A DNA stretch of 42,791 nucleotides from Nocardia africana NBRC 100379 (lineage in GTDB: Bacteria; Actinomycetota; Actinomycetes; Mycobacteriales; Mycobacteriaceae). Shown here piece by piece: positions 8,786-16,371 of the stretch. Under the pieces are notes generated by a model, which did not search any database, had not been told where the DNA came from, and worked only from the letters and a program-made list of their open reading frames with translations. The stretch lies in the NCBI RefSeq assembly GCF_001612635.1, contig NZ_BDAV01000028.1, forward strand, positions 1 through 42,791, given 5' to 3'. A program made the position numbers and the translations under genes. Positions within the stretch are counted from its first letter, which is position 1. Each line of letters starts with the position of its first letter.

Positions 8786-8821
8786 ACAGCCCGACGATAG
8801 AGCTGTCACCGCTCCCACGCA

Positions 8822-9235
8822 TTGGCCCAGCCAGCCCGCCGCTCGCCAGCGGGCGATCCGGCGGTCCCGTCGCGCGATCCGGAGCGGACCGAAACTGCGG
8901 GCCAGGAGATTTCGGATACGCGACTGATTCCACCTCTGCGCGACGGCGAGACGTTGTGTGGTGTCCATGCGCTTCGAATGGTGCTGAAACGCCAGTGGTT
9001 GCCATACGCGTACCACAAGGCGGCGTGCGATTGGGTGCGCGTACGCCGACTTCTTGGATGGCGCGCTCAGCGGAGTAGTTCGGTTGGGGCGTACATGCTC
9101 TTGTCCGAGCTGGACAACGACGGAACGATCGTTCGACAATTCGATTACACAATCGTCTTCGACGGCGCTGTTGATCCTGAGAACGGGCGCTACTCTGCGA
9201 ACTTGCCTATTCGGTGGATTCGGGTGTGCCATTGA
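8822..9235 (+). CDS. Possible hypothetical protein, doubtful
   Basis: This is an open frame of 137 codons in a stretch with no better candidate. The second half has a plausible residue mix (LLSELDNDGTIVRQFDYTIV), but no family is recognised and no clear Shine-Dalgarno precedes the start. The stretch 8786-9307 otherwise shows nothing. It may be a fragment of a foreign gene or not a gene at all. Confidence 0.25.
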   Translation: MAQPARRSPAGDPAVPSRDPERTETAGQEISDTRLIPPLRDGETLCGVHALRMVLKRQWLPYAYHKAACDWVRVRRLLGWRAQRSSSVGAYMLLSELDNDGTIVRQFDYTIVFDGAVDPENGRYSANLPIRWIRVCH

Positions 9236-9307
9236 TTCGTGAGTGGTAGCTGCGGCTGTGGACGAATGTCGGTGGTTGGTCGTGAGTGCTGTTGTGGCGG
9301 AGTGAGT

Positions 9308-9738
9308 TCAGTGTGGTGGTGTGGGAATGTGTGCGATTTCCCAGCGGATTCCGTCGGGGTCGGTGATGAAGACCGCGTAGTAGCCCTCGGCGTAGTCAGG
9401 ATAGTGGCGAGGGTCGTGCACCACGTTCCATCCGCCTTGAAGGACGGCGTTGTGCACGGCGTCGACGGTGGCGCGGTCCTCGACACGCATCGCGGCGTGC
9501 TGCCAGCCGGGGCGGCCGTGGGTGTGGCGGCTGTGGTCGTCGCCTTCGACGGCCCAGAGCAGGATCTCCGGTGCACCCTCGGGCCGATCCAGGTTCGCAG
9601 CGCATCGCCGGTGTAGCCCGATCGGTAGTCCAGCAAGTCCAGGACGGCGTCGTAGAAGGGGCCGGACTTCGCCAGGTCGGTGGCAGACAGAGCAAGGTGG
9701 TGCAGTGACGGCACAGGATTCCTTTCCGGTGTATTCAT
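9308..9738 (-). pseudogene. VOC (glyoxalase/bleomycin-resistance fold) protein, frameshifted
   Basis: The N-terminal half reads from the ATG at 9738 (LHHLALSATDLAKSGPFYDA, then TGDALRTWIGP). The C-terminal half continues in another frame (EGAPEILLWAVEGDD, then GWQHAAMRVEDRATVDAVHN, ending ITDPDGIRWEIAHI). One base appears to be missing around 9578-9583; restoring it would give a normal VOC protein of about 143 residues with the paired beta-alpha-beta-beta-beta modules and metal ligands His (near residue 12), His (GWQHAA) and Glu (WEIAH). VOC proteins include dioxygenases, isomerases and drug-binding resistance proteins. The start overlaps the stop of the ATP-grasp gene by 4 nt. The lesion is real decay or a base error. 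Confidence 0.75.
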
Positions 9739-11036
9739 GGGGCGACCTGGGCTTCGAGGCCGAGGTCGTTGTGTTGGGTAGTGAAGTGCAGTGGCGCGGT
9801 GAGCGTGTGCATCCGTGTGGTCGCGGTTGCTGCATCGGCGGCGCCGATGCCGATCGAGAGTCCTGAGTCGGGTTCGTAGATCGTGTCGTCGACATCGGCG
9901 ATGTTGAGGTGCCAGCCGATGATGTCATCTGCGCGACGCAGTGTGTCGGCGAATGGGCTGTAGCGGTCGATGCGGATATCGCGACGCAGGCTCGGGTGGA
10001 CGTAGCAGCAGGCGATGCAGGTCGCGGGATAGGTACCTTTGGCGGAGTGGACCGCCGCGGGGTGCAGGGGCTGGCCGATGCTGGCGGCGGCGTGCAGCAG
10101 CCGTGGGTCCACTCCGGTGCGGGCCAGCGCGGCGTGGGCGACCAGGCCTGCGCCGGGTCGTACGCCGACGTCGAGAACGTGCCAGCGCTGCTGGTGCAAT
10201 CGCAGTTCGATGTGCAGGGTTGCGTCGTCGACGTCGAGAGTGGCCACGACGGCGGCGAGTATGGGCGTCAGAGCGGCGAGGTGGTTGGTGATGCGGGGAT
10301 CGGTGGGCGGGCTGATCATCAGGTTGTCGATGTAGGGGGGTTCGGCTGTGGCGCTGCGTTTTTCGTGGATAGTCAGCGCGCTGATGCGGCTGTCGCACAC
10401 GGGCACGTCGACGCTGATCTCCACCGGCCGCTGGTCGTCGCCGAGGTATTGCGCGGCGATGATGGTGGTGGTGCTGTCGATGTGGCCCAGGCGCAAGATC
10501 TGGCTGTAGAGGGCCAGGTTGTCGTCGATGTCGAGATCGGGCCGGTAGCGGTAGACCCCGCGTGAGCCCGCGCCGGTGGCTGGTTTGAGGATGGGGGCGG
10601 GACCGAACTGGTCGACGGCGACCCGGAGGAAGGAGGGTGAGAGTGTCCCGGATTTGAACGCGGCAACTGGGACACCGTGCTGTGCCAGCCGGGCATAGAA
10701 GTGGGGTTTGTCGGTGACCAAAGCGCGCGCGCCGGCGAGCGGCGAGCCGGGATTCAACGCGGCCAGGGCGATGTTCCACCAGTCGTCGAATCCGACGGCA
10801 CCGAGCAACGGCATGCCGTGGTGGGTCGCGAGGTCCGCGAGCGTGGTGTCGGTCAGGGCGGGTCGGCCGGTGTCGAGGACGGCGAGCTGGTCGGTGGGAA
10901 TCCGCGTCCAATGCAGGCCGTTGCGGCGCGCGGTGTCGAGGGTCAGCGCCCGCGGGTCGAGAGCTCCGTAGAGGGCATAGACGGCGCCGGAGCTGTGGGG
11001 TCGTGGGGCGGTCATGTCGTGGGCTGTGGCGCTCAT
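9735..11036 (-). CDS. ATP-grasp family ligase
   Basis: The 433-residue protein starts at the ATG at 11036 (MSATAHDMTAPRPH) behind a GGGAG site. The layout is that of ATP-grasp carboxylate-amine ligases: an N-terminal Rossmann-like part (about 1-110), then LVTDKPHFYARLAQHGVPVA (the usual lead-in to the grasp domain), PAPILKPATGAGSRGVYRY (the ATP-binding Lys and Gly-rich loop), and a C-terminal metal-binding region LHIELRLHQQRWHVLDVGVRPGAG containing the acidic residue pattern. Such enzymes join an acyl-phosphate intermediate to an amino group, often making dipeptides or amino-acid amides in natural-product pathways. It is the first gene of a coupled pair with the VOC gene. The substrates are unknown. 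Confidence 0.85.
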   Translation of the reverse strand: MSATAHDMTAPRPHSSGAVYALYGALDPRALTLDTARRNGLHWTRIPTDQLAVLDTGRPALTDTTLADLATHHGMPLLGAVGFDDWWNIALAALNPGSPLAGARALVTDKPHFYARLAQHGVPVAAFKSGTLSPSFLRVAVDQFGPAPILKPATGAGSRGVYRYRPDLDIDDNLALYSQILRLGHIDSTTTIIAAQYLGDDQRPVEISVDVPVCDSRISALTIHEKRSATAEPPYIDNLMISPPTDPRITNHLAALTPILAAVVATLDVDDATLHIELRLHQQRWHVLDVGVRPGAGLVAHAALARTGVDPRLLHAAASIGQPLHPAAVHSAKGTYPATCIACCYVHPSLRRDIRIDRYSPFADTLRRADDIIGWHLNIADVDDTIYEPDSGLSIGIGAADAATATTRMHTLTAPLHFTTQHNDLGLEAQVAP

Positions 11037-11074
11037 GCGATGCTCCCGGAATCTGTCGGTGCCGGATCTAGGCT

Positions 11075-11773
11075 GTGGGGATGGACGCTGGGCGGGAAGA
11101 ACGGATTTCGTCGCTGGTAACTGCGGTACAGCGGGGCTTGGATGCCCACGCCGACCCGGACTACGTCGCCGGCACCGTCGCGGCACGTCATCCGGGCAAA
11201 CCTGTTCTGGGCGTGCGGATTCCGCTGCTGCGCGGTGCAGTCGAGGCCGCGTTGAAGGCCGATCGGGTGACCGGCGCGGACCGAGATGTGGTGCTGTGGG
11301 CGGCAGATGCGTTGTGGCACGGACGGACTCACGAGGAGGAATTGGCCGCGGCGAAGATGGTGCGGTCGACCCGGCTCACGCTCCCAGCGGGGATGATTCT
11401 GCGGTGGGCGCCCCTGCTGGACAACTGGTTGTCGGTCGACGAACTGGGCGCAGTGGTGGGAATCGGTATGGCTGTCGATCCCGGGATGCTCGATGAGTTG
11501 GTTGTGCTGGCGGTTTCGGAGTCGCCGTGGCAGCGCCGGCTGTATGTCGTGTCGCTGATCACTCCGGTCAAGGAGGGCATGTCCCCGGCGGACATACCGG
11601 GTTTGGCGCCGTTGCTGGCCGAGAGTCTGCCACCGGTACGCAAGGCCGCGGTGTGGTTGATCAAGGAGGCGCTCAAGGCTCGGGGTAGTGAGGCCGCGAG
11701 GGAATTCCGCACCGCGGTGCCCGGCGCGGAACCCAAGCCCCTGGTGCGCCTCCTCGATGCCGCCCTGACCTGA
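11075..11773 (+). CDS. DNA alkylation repair protein, AlkD-like HEAT-repeat fold
   Basis: The product is a 232-residue all-helical protein (230 if it starts at the ATG at 11081). Helical pairs PVLGVRIPLLRGAVEAAL, DALWHGRTHEEELAAAKMV and LLDNWLSVDELGAVVG follow the AlkC/AlkD pattern, in which HEAT repeats cradle DNA with an alkylated base. TAGGCT at 11068-11073 could be a -10 box giving a leaderless transcript beginning near the ATG at 11081. It is divergent from the ATP-grasp gene (38-bp gap) and stands between that gene and the IS110 element, opposite to the biosynthetic genes. It may be an insertion into the operon or a self-protection gene for a DNA-reactive product (inference). Confidence 0.7.
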   Translation: MGMDAGREERISSLVTAVQRGLDAHADPDYVAGTVAARHPGKPVLGVRIPLLRGAVEAALKADRVTGADRDVVLWAADALWHGRTHEEELAAAKMVRSTRLTLPAGMILRWAPLLDNWLSVDELGAVVGIGMAVDPGMLDELVVLAVSESPWQRRLYVVSLITPVKEGMSPADIPGLAPLLAESLPPVRKAAVWLIKEALKARGSEAAREFRTAVPGAEPKPLVRLLDAALT

Positions 11774-11808
11774 TGTAGATGGCATCCGGTCTGATGCCCC
11801 TATGGATG

Positions 11809-12915
11809 TCAAGCGGCTGTGAGTAGTGCCGTGGCCGCTGGTCCGGGTTGAGATTCGGTGATGATTCGGTAGAGCTCACGCGCGATGTAGCGTTTGAGGC
11901 ATCGGATAGCTTCGCGCCTGCTCTTGCCATCCGCCTCGCGGCGGGCGATGTAGCTCTTTGTGGCTGTGTCCCAGCGCAATCGGGCAATGACGACGGTGTA
12001 AAGGGCGGAGTTGGCTTGGCGGTCACCGCCGCGGTTGAGCCGCCGACGGATGGTCTTGCCGGAGGAGGCTTCGATCGGGCTGACACCGCAGAGGGCCGCG
12101 AACGATGCTTCGCTGCGGAGACGGTCAGGATTGTCGCCGGCAGCGATGAGCAACGCGGCCGCGGTATCGGGACCGACGCCGTAGCAGTCGAGCAGCGCTG
12201 GATGCGATGTGGCGATGGCGGCGGCGATGTGGGTTTTGAGGTCGTCGATCTCGCCTGTCAGGGCGAGGATCCGCCGTGCGAGCGAGCGCAGCGTGTAAGC
12301 CGCGGCGCCGACGCTGGTCGTGGGTGCGCTGCAATCCAGGTCGGCGCAGCGACGGACCAGCCGCGCGTTGCTCAATCCGGTCAGTGCTTCGCGCAGGGCC
12401 GGGTTCGCGCGCACGATGACCGCTTTGAGCTGGTTGATCGCCTGCGAGCGAGACTTTATGGCGGAATCCTTTGCCATCTCGAGCATGCGGAGTACTTCTG
12501 CTGGCCCATCACCGGTCTTGGCAACGGCGGTCGCCCGCCCGGCCAGCACAGCTCGGGCGGCTGTTTCGGCATCGATGACGTCGGTTTTGCCGCGACGCCG
12601 CCGATTCGCCTTATCGGGCCGGTTGACTTCGAGGACTACGACGCCTGCGGCGCGCAGGACGCGGGTCACGGCGATGCCGTAGGAGCTGGTTCCTTCGACG
12701 CCAGCGCGCTTCAGTTTTCCGAAACCGCTGGCCCAATCCAGCAACTGCTGGTACCCGGTTGCGGTAGTGGCGAAGATTCTGTGTCCCAGCGAATTTCCCT
12801 GAACGCTGATGACGAACGCGACGTGGAAGTCCTTGTGGGTATCAATACCTAGGATCACGGTCTCGTCATTGGTGTCTGGTTGGCTGGGGCGGTCGTCACG
12901 AGGAATGCTGGACAC
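11809..12915 (-). CDS. IS110-family transposase (DEDD recombinase)
   Basis: The 368-residue protein is full length. The N-terminal RuvC-like DEDD domain shows ILGIDTHKDFH (first Asp), AGVEGTSSYG (Glu) and GKTDVIDAE (Asp pair). The C-terminal transposase_20 domain shows LLDCYGVGPDTAAALLIAAG and FAALCGVSPIEASSGK with its catalytic-type serine. The enzyme acts with a structured RNA that specifies both donor and target DNA in IS110 elements (established for IS621). There are no lesions, so it should be functional. The non-coding upstream segment is intact. Confidence 0.95.
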   Translation of the reverse strand: MSSIPRDDRPSQPDTNDETVILGIDTHKDFHVAFVISVQGNSLGHRIFATTATGYQQLLDWASGFGKLKRAGVEGTSSYGIAVTRVLRAAGVVVLEVNRPDKANRRRRGKTDVIDAETAARAVLAGRATAVAKTGDGPAEVLRMLEMAKDSAIKSRSQAINQLKAVIVRANPALREALTGLSNARLVRRCADLDCSAPTTSVGAAAYTLRSLARRILALTGEIDDLKTHIAAAIATSHPALLDCYGVGPDTAAALLIAAGDNPDRLRSEASFAALCGVSPIEASSGKTIRRRLNRGGDRQANSALYTVVIARLRWDTATKSYIARREADGKSRREAIRCLKRYIARELYRIITESQPGPAATALLTAA

Positions 12916-12919
12916 GGGT

Positions 12920-13140
12920 CGGCTGTCTCCTGATCGGCTTTCGGGGACCGAGCTGGCCGACGCCGGGCCGGGTGGGGCGGTCAGGACTGTGACGGTGCCT
13001 TGTTTGCGGCAAGGCCCCTATCGGGACACGCCCTGCCGGTCCGGCGGCAGCAAGCACCGCCCCAGGTGATGGTCGACAGATCAAACTCAAGGCACTCGCG
13101 GCCAGTCATAGCGCGGGTCATCCCGTTACCTGGGGCGGCA
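12920..13140 (-). ncRNA. Candidate IS110 bridge RNA
   Basis: The segment upstream of the IS110 transposase has no ORF but several stems: 13056-13067 with 13128-13139 (11 of 12 pairs, enclosing 60 nt), 13033-13038 with 13045-13050 (perfect 6 bp), and 12997-13002 with 13010-13015 (perfect 6 bp). The large stem encloses a 12-mer at 13103-13114 that is repeated exactly at 13155-13166, the 3' end of the neighbouring aminotransferase gene. On the minus strand the 12-mer reads GCGCTATGACTG. A left-target guide inside the target-binding loop matching the flank up to a CT core is what bridge RNA architecture predicts. The RNA ends are not defined. Confidence 0.5.
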
Positions 13141-13157
13141 CCCATTCATCATCACAG

Positions 13158-14177
13158 TCATAGCGCCTGGATTCGTGTGGCGGCCTGGTCGATCACGTTG
13201 CTGGGCTGGGCGATGCACAATCTGACCGCGCTGGTCTGCCCGTGGAACACCGGACCAGGGATTCCCACGACGCCTGCCTGCTGGAGCCGTTGCCAGGCGT
13301 CGCTGCCGTCGTGGGTGTGCACGTACAGGTGGGTGCCGTCGAGGGCGGGATCGGCGCGCAGACTCTGGCTCGAGCCGATTGCTTCCATGATCCGCTTGCG
13401 CCGTGCCGCCAGCCGCGCGGTCCGCCGGGCTAGCTCCTCAGCAGTTTCCGGATTGCGCAGCACACGTAGTGCTGCGTGCTGGCCGGGTTGGCTCGTCGAC
13501 ATGGACAGGTGGGTTTTCGCGCGGGACGCGGCGGCGATCAAGTCCAGATCGGTGGCGATGAGGCAGCCGACGCGAGCACCGGGCAGCCGCAACAGCTTCG
13601 ACAGGGAATACACCACGATGTCGGCGGGGCCGAGTTCGGTGGTGAAGGCCGTGAGCAGGTCGCTAGCCGGTGAGGTGTGCGACAGATCCCAGATCACCCA
13701 TCCGTCCCCGCCCCCGGCGCCGCAAGGGGCTGTGACCAACCCGGTCGGATTATGTGGCGTGCACACGACCAGCGGGGTACGACCGCGGACCGGGACCGGC
13801 CCGGGCACCGGATACGAGACCACCGACAGTCCCAGCAGCCCGGCCAGTTGCTCGAACCCAGGGAACGCGGGTCGCGGAATGTGCACGGGCGCACCGGGAT
13901 CAGCGATGCACAGCAGGGCCAGAGACAGTGCTTCGCTGCCTCCGGCGGTGATCAGTACCTGATCTGCGCCGACACCGAACAGCTCGGCGAGCCGGGCCCG
14001 CAGCGCGGCGTCCCCGGCGACGTCGCCGTAGTCGGCGAGATCGTGATGGATTTGCAAAGGGGTGGGGGCGAGTGCGGGCATGTTGTCCCCGCGCAAGTCC
14101 AGTTGCCCTGCGAGGACCGGAAAGTCGTTGTAGCCGTAAGCGATGACGCCTCGAGCGCGGCAGCTGAGCGTGTTCAT
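13158..14177 (-). CDS. PLP-dependent class I/II aminotransferase (second of two)
   Basis: The 339-residue fold-type I aminotransferase resembles histidinol-phosphate or threonine-phosphate decarboxylase-type members in size. The phosphate-side loop reads LITAGGSEALSLAL, then VVCTPHNPTGLV, the cofactor Asp in VIWDLSHTSP, the Schiff-base Lys in VVYSLSKLLRLPGARVG, and a C-terminal Arg region SAVRLCIAQP. The ATG at 14177 overlaps the aldolase stop by 4 nt. The stop codon (13158-13160) lies directly against the IS110 element, so the insertion spared the gene by two or three bases. Reaction: amino-group exchange between an amino acid and a 2-oxo acid; the substrate is unknown. Confidence 0.9.
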   Translation of the reverse strand: MNTLSCRARGVIAYGYNDFPVLAGQLDLRGDNMPALAPTPLQIHHDLADYGDVAGDAALRARLAELFGVGADQVLITAGGSEALSLALLCIADPGAPVHIPRPAFPGFEQLAGLLGLSVVSYPVPGPVPVRGRTPLVVCTPHNPTGLVTAPCGAGGGDGWVIWDLSHTSPASDLLTAFTTELGPADIVVYSLSKLLRLPGARVGCLIATDLDLIAAASRAKTHLSMSTSQPGQHAALRVLRNPETAEELARRTARLAARRKRIMEAIGSSQSLRADPALDGTHLYVHTHDGSDAWQRLQQAGVVGIPGPVFHGQTSAVRLCIAQPSNVIDQAATRIQAL

Positions 14178-15223
14178 GCTACGGCCATCGTGTCGTGCCA
14201 GTGCGTGTGCAGGTCCGCCGTGCGCAGCGTCGGCAAACCGCGGGTATGGGTGAGTAGCCATAGTGCGGCCTGGTCGGGGCGTAGGTGCTCGTGGGCGGCG
14301 AAGGTGCGCAGTGCCTGTTCCTCGACCGGGGTCAGGTTCAGGGCGGCGCAGACTGCGGGTACCAGAGACGGCGCCAGTTGGCCAGTGGTGGCCGCGAGGG
14401 CGGCGCGGCATTTCAGCAGCAGCTCGGCTGCGGCGGGATCGGCGGCGGGCAGGCGGTGGGCCAGCAGCAGTGGTTCCGCGGCGAGGTTGCCTCCGCCGCG
14501 GCCGAGCCCAAGCAGTGAGCAATCGATCCAGGTGGCGCCTGCTTCGACCGCGGCGAGCGCGTTGGCGTAGGCCAGATTCAGGAAATCGTGTGCGTGGAAA
14601 CCGATTTCGAAATGGGGGCCGACCGCGTCACGCACGCTGGTGACCAGCTCGGTGACTTGGCCGGGACGCAGTGAGCTGCAGGTGTCGGCCAGATATAGCA
14701 GATCCGGTCCGGCGGTATCGGTGATCCGGGCGGCGTGTTGGGCGATCTCGCGTGTGCTGTAGCGGGAAGCCATCGCGATGTTGATCGCGACGGTCAGGTC
14801 CAGCTGGTGCGCCTGGGTGGCGACGGCGGCGATGTCCGCGGTCCAGGAGGGATGATAGACGAGCCGGACCATGTCAAGCCCGGCCATGGCGTAGGGCTCA
14901 AGGTCCAGCGGGTCGGCCAGAGCGGTGGGGTGCACCATTGCGGCGAGTCCGTGCTCGTCGTGTGCGGCGGCCGCGACCTGCGCTGGGGTGACATAGGCGC
15001 CGACACCGGCGCGGGCCACGCTGTGGTCGAGCGGAACGCCACCGAGATAGCCGAGTTCGACGATCTCGACTCCGGCGGCGTGGCTGGTGGCCGGGACCAG
15101 GGTGAAATGGTCGGCAGGCCAGTGGAAGTCGACCTCGAACCCGCCATCGCGCAATGTCACATCCAGCAGTCTTGCCCATCGACCGGCCGGAGCAGTGGGG
15201 GCCGGCTGGAAGTGGTCGATCAT
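14174..15223 (-). CDS. DRE-TIM metallolyase family aldolase/acyltransferase (HMGL-like)
   Basis: The 349-residue TIM-barrel protein has the DRE-TIM signature LLDVTLRDGGFEVDFHW (the first-strand Asp and Arg-Asp) at residues about 19-35 and the metal-binding IGFHAHDFLNLAYANAL at about 198-214. The Gly-rich CSLLGLGRGGGNLAAEPL follows near 225-242. The barrel most resembles the 4-hydroxy-2-oxovalerate aldolase/HMG-CoA lyase branch, with a small helical C-terminal domain. Known family chemistry is retro-aldol or Claisen C-C bond making and breaking through an enolate on a divalent metal. It lies between two aminotransferase genes with 4-nt overlaps on both sides, so a 2-oxo acid product or substrate passed to transamination is likely (inference). 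Confidence 0.85.
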   Translation of the reverse strand: MIDHFQPAPTAPAGRWARLLDVTLRDGGFEVDFHWPADHFTLVPATSHAAGVEIVELGYLGGVPLDHSVARAGVGAYVTPAQVAAAAHDEHGLAAMVHPTALADPLDLEPYAMAGLDMVRLVYHPSWTADIAAVATQAHQLDLTVAINIAMASRYSTREIAQHAARITDTAGPDLLYLADTCSSLRPGQVTELVTSVRDAVGPHFEIGFHAHDFLNLAYANALAAVEAGATWIDCSLLGLGRGGGNLAAEPLLLAHRLPAADPAAAELLLKCRAALAATTGQLAPSLVPAVCAALNLTPVEEQALRTFAAHEHLRPDQAALWLLTHTRGLPTLRTADLHTHWHDTMAVA

Positions 15224-16371
15224 CCACGCCTCCGTAGTGTCTCGATGACTCCTGCCGCGGCCGCGGCAGCGTCCAGACCGTCACGGGCCGTGCACACCCG
15301 CACCCGGCCCGGCGCGCCGAACCCGGACCCGTCGCTCACCTGAGCGGGTACCGCTCCCGGCGTGGTGGGCAGCAGCGCCGCCGGATTGGTTGCGGCGCAC
15401 CACAGGTAGAGCGCGCCGTGGGAAATGACCTTGACACCGGCGCCGGTCAGCACGGCCGCGGTCTCGGTCCGCGTGGCCGCAACGTTTCGGCGCACCTCGG
15501 CGAACCATGACCGCGCCACTGCGCTGGTCAGTAGTTCAGCGGCGACGCGCTGAGACAGCACGCCAGTGTGCGAGGCGTACGCGCCGCGGTAGGCCGCCAG
15601 CGCCTCCACCACTGTGCGGTCGGCGACCAGGAATCCCACTCGCAGCCCGGCCACGGTCAGTGACTTCGATACCGAGTCCACGATCAGGTGCCGGTGCGGA
15701 TCCCAGGCCGGCGCCGCGGCCGCCGACACCCCGGTCGGATCTCCAAAGACGCGATACACCTCGTCGGAAATCACGGCCACGCCCGAACGCACTGCGGCGG
15801 CGATGATTTCGTCCATCACCGCCTGATCCATCCCGATCCCGGTCGGGTTGTGGGGGTAATTCAGCACCAGCACGCCCGGCTGGGTACCGACCAGCGCCCG
15901 GGTCACGATGCCAGGATCGCGGGATGCCGCGATCGGGTCGTAGCCGATCACCGGCGCCCCGGCGGCTTCGGCCCACAGCGTGTAAGGCTGCCATCCTGGT
16001 GACGGTGCCAGGATGGGGCCCCGGTGGTGGTACAGCAGGTAGCGCACCGCGAGACCGGCGGCTTCCTTGCCGCCGCAGGTGATCAGCACCGCCGCGTCGC
16101 GGCCACCGGCCTCGCACAGGTCGGCCAGGTAAGCGGCCCGCAACGGTGCGTACCCGCGTGGGTCGCCGTACCACTGCCGGTCGGCCTGACCGGCGATCCG
16201 ACCGATGGCCTCACACAGGTTGGACGGCAACGGGTATCGCGCCTCCCCGACCCCGAGATCGAGCCCGGCGGAAGGCCCGGGCGGCCGCGCGTATCCGATG
16301 TCGGGGCTGTTCAAGGTTTCCAGCAGTCGAGCAAAGAACGGGTCCCCGACCACGGTGTCCGCGACTCTCAC
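15220..16371 (-). CDS. PLP-dependent class I/II aminotransferase (first of two)
   Basis: This is a 383-residue fold-type I aminotransferase. Visible landmarks are VLITCGGKEAAGLAVRYLLY (cofactor phosphate loop), APSPGWQPYTLWAEA, LNYPHNPTGIGM, VISDEVYRVFGDP (Asp and Tyr pair), the Schiff-base Lys in IVDSVSKSLTVAGLRVGFLV, and the substrate-carboxylate Arg near RVRVCTARDG. The start is taken as the GTG at 16371 because it overlaps the radical SAM stop (GTGA at 16368-16371); the longer frame overlaps that gene heavily. It is different enough from the second aminotransferase of this operon to suggest a different substrate. Confidence 0.9.
   Translation of the reverse strand: MRVADTVVGDPFFARLLETLNSPDIGYARPPGPSAGLDLGVGEARYPLPSNLCEAIGRIAGQADRQWYGDPRGYAPLRAAYLADLCEAGGRDAAVLITCGGKEAAGLAVRYLLYHHRGPILAPSPGWQPYTLWAEAAGAPVIGYDPIAASRDPGIVTRALVGTQPGVLVLNYPHNPTGIGMDQAVMDEIIAAAVRSGVAVISDEVYRVFGDPTGVSAAAAPAWDPHRHLIVDSVSKSLTVAGLRVGFLVADRTVVEALAAYRGAYASHTGVLSQRVAAELLTSAVARSWFAEVRRNVAATRTETAAVLTGAGVKVISHGALYLWCAATNPAALLPTTPGAVPAQVSDGSGFGAPGRVRVCTARDGLDAAAAAAGVIETLRRRG

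Larger units (their letters stand above)
11779..13155 (-). mobile_element. IS110-family insertion sequence (ends approximate)
   Basis: The element consists of one DEDD transposase and a long non-coding segment upstream of it (12916 to about 13155), with almost none downstream. That is the arrangement of the IS110 group, where the upstream segment encodes the bridge RNA. The downstream end near TTGACATCCATAGGGGCATC (minus, around 11787-11812) looks typical. The upstream end is placed at 13155 because a flank-like 12-mer recurs inside the element (see the ncRNA entry). IS110 elements lack long inverted repeats, so the ends are uncertain by some tens of bases. Confidence 0.65.

Noticed and set aside
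8786..9232. N-terminal extension of the GNAT frame on the minus strand
   Set aside because: The GNAT fold is complete from 8785, and the added 149 residues are Arg/Ser-rich with no family character.
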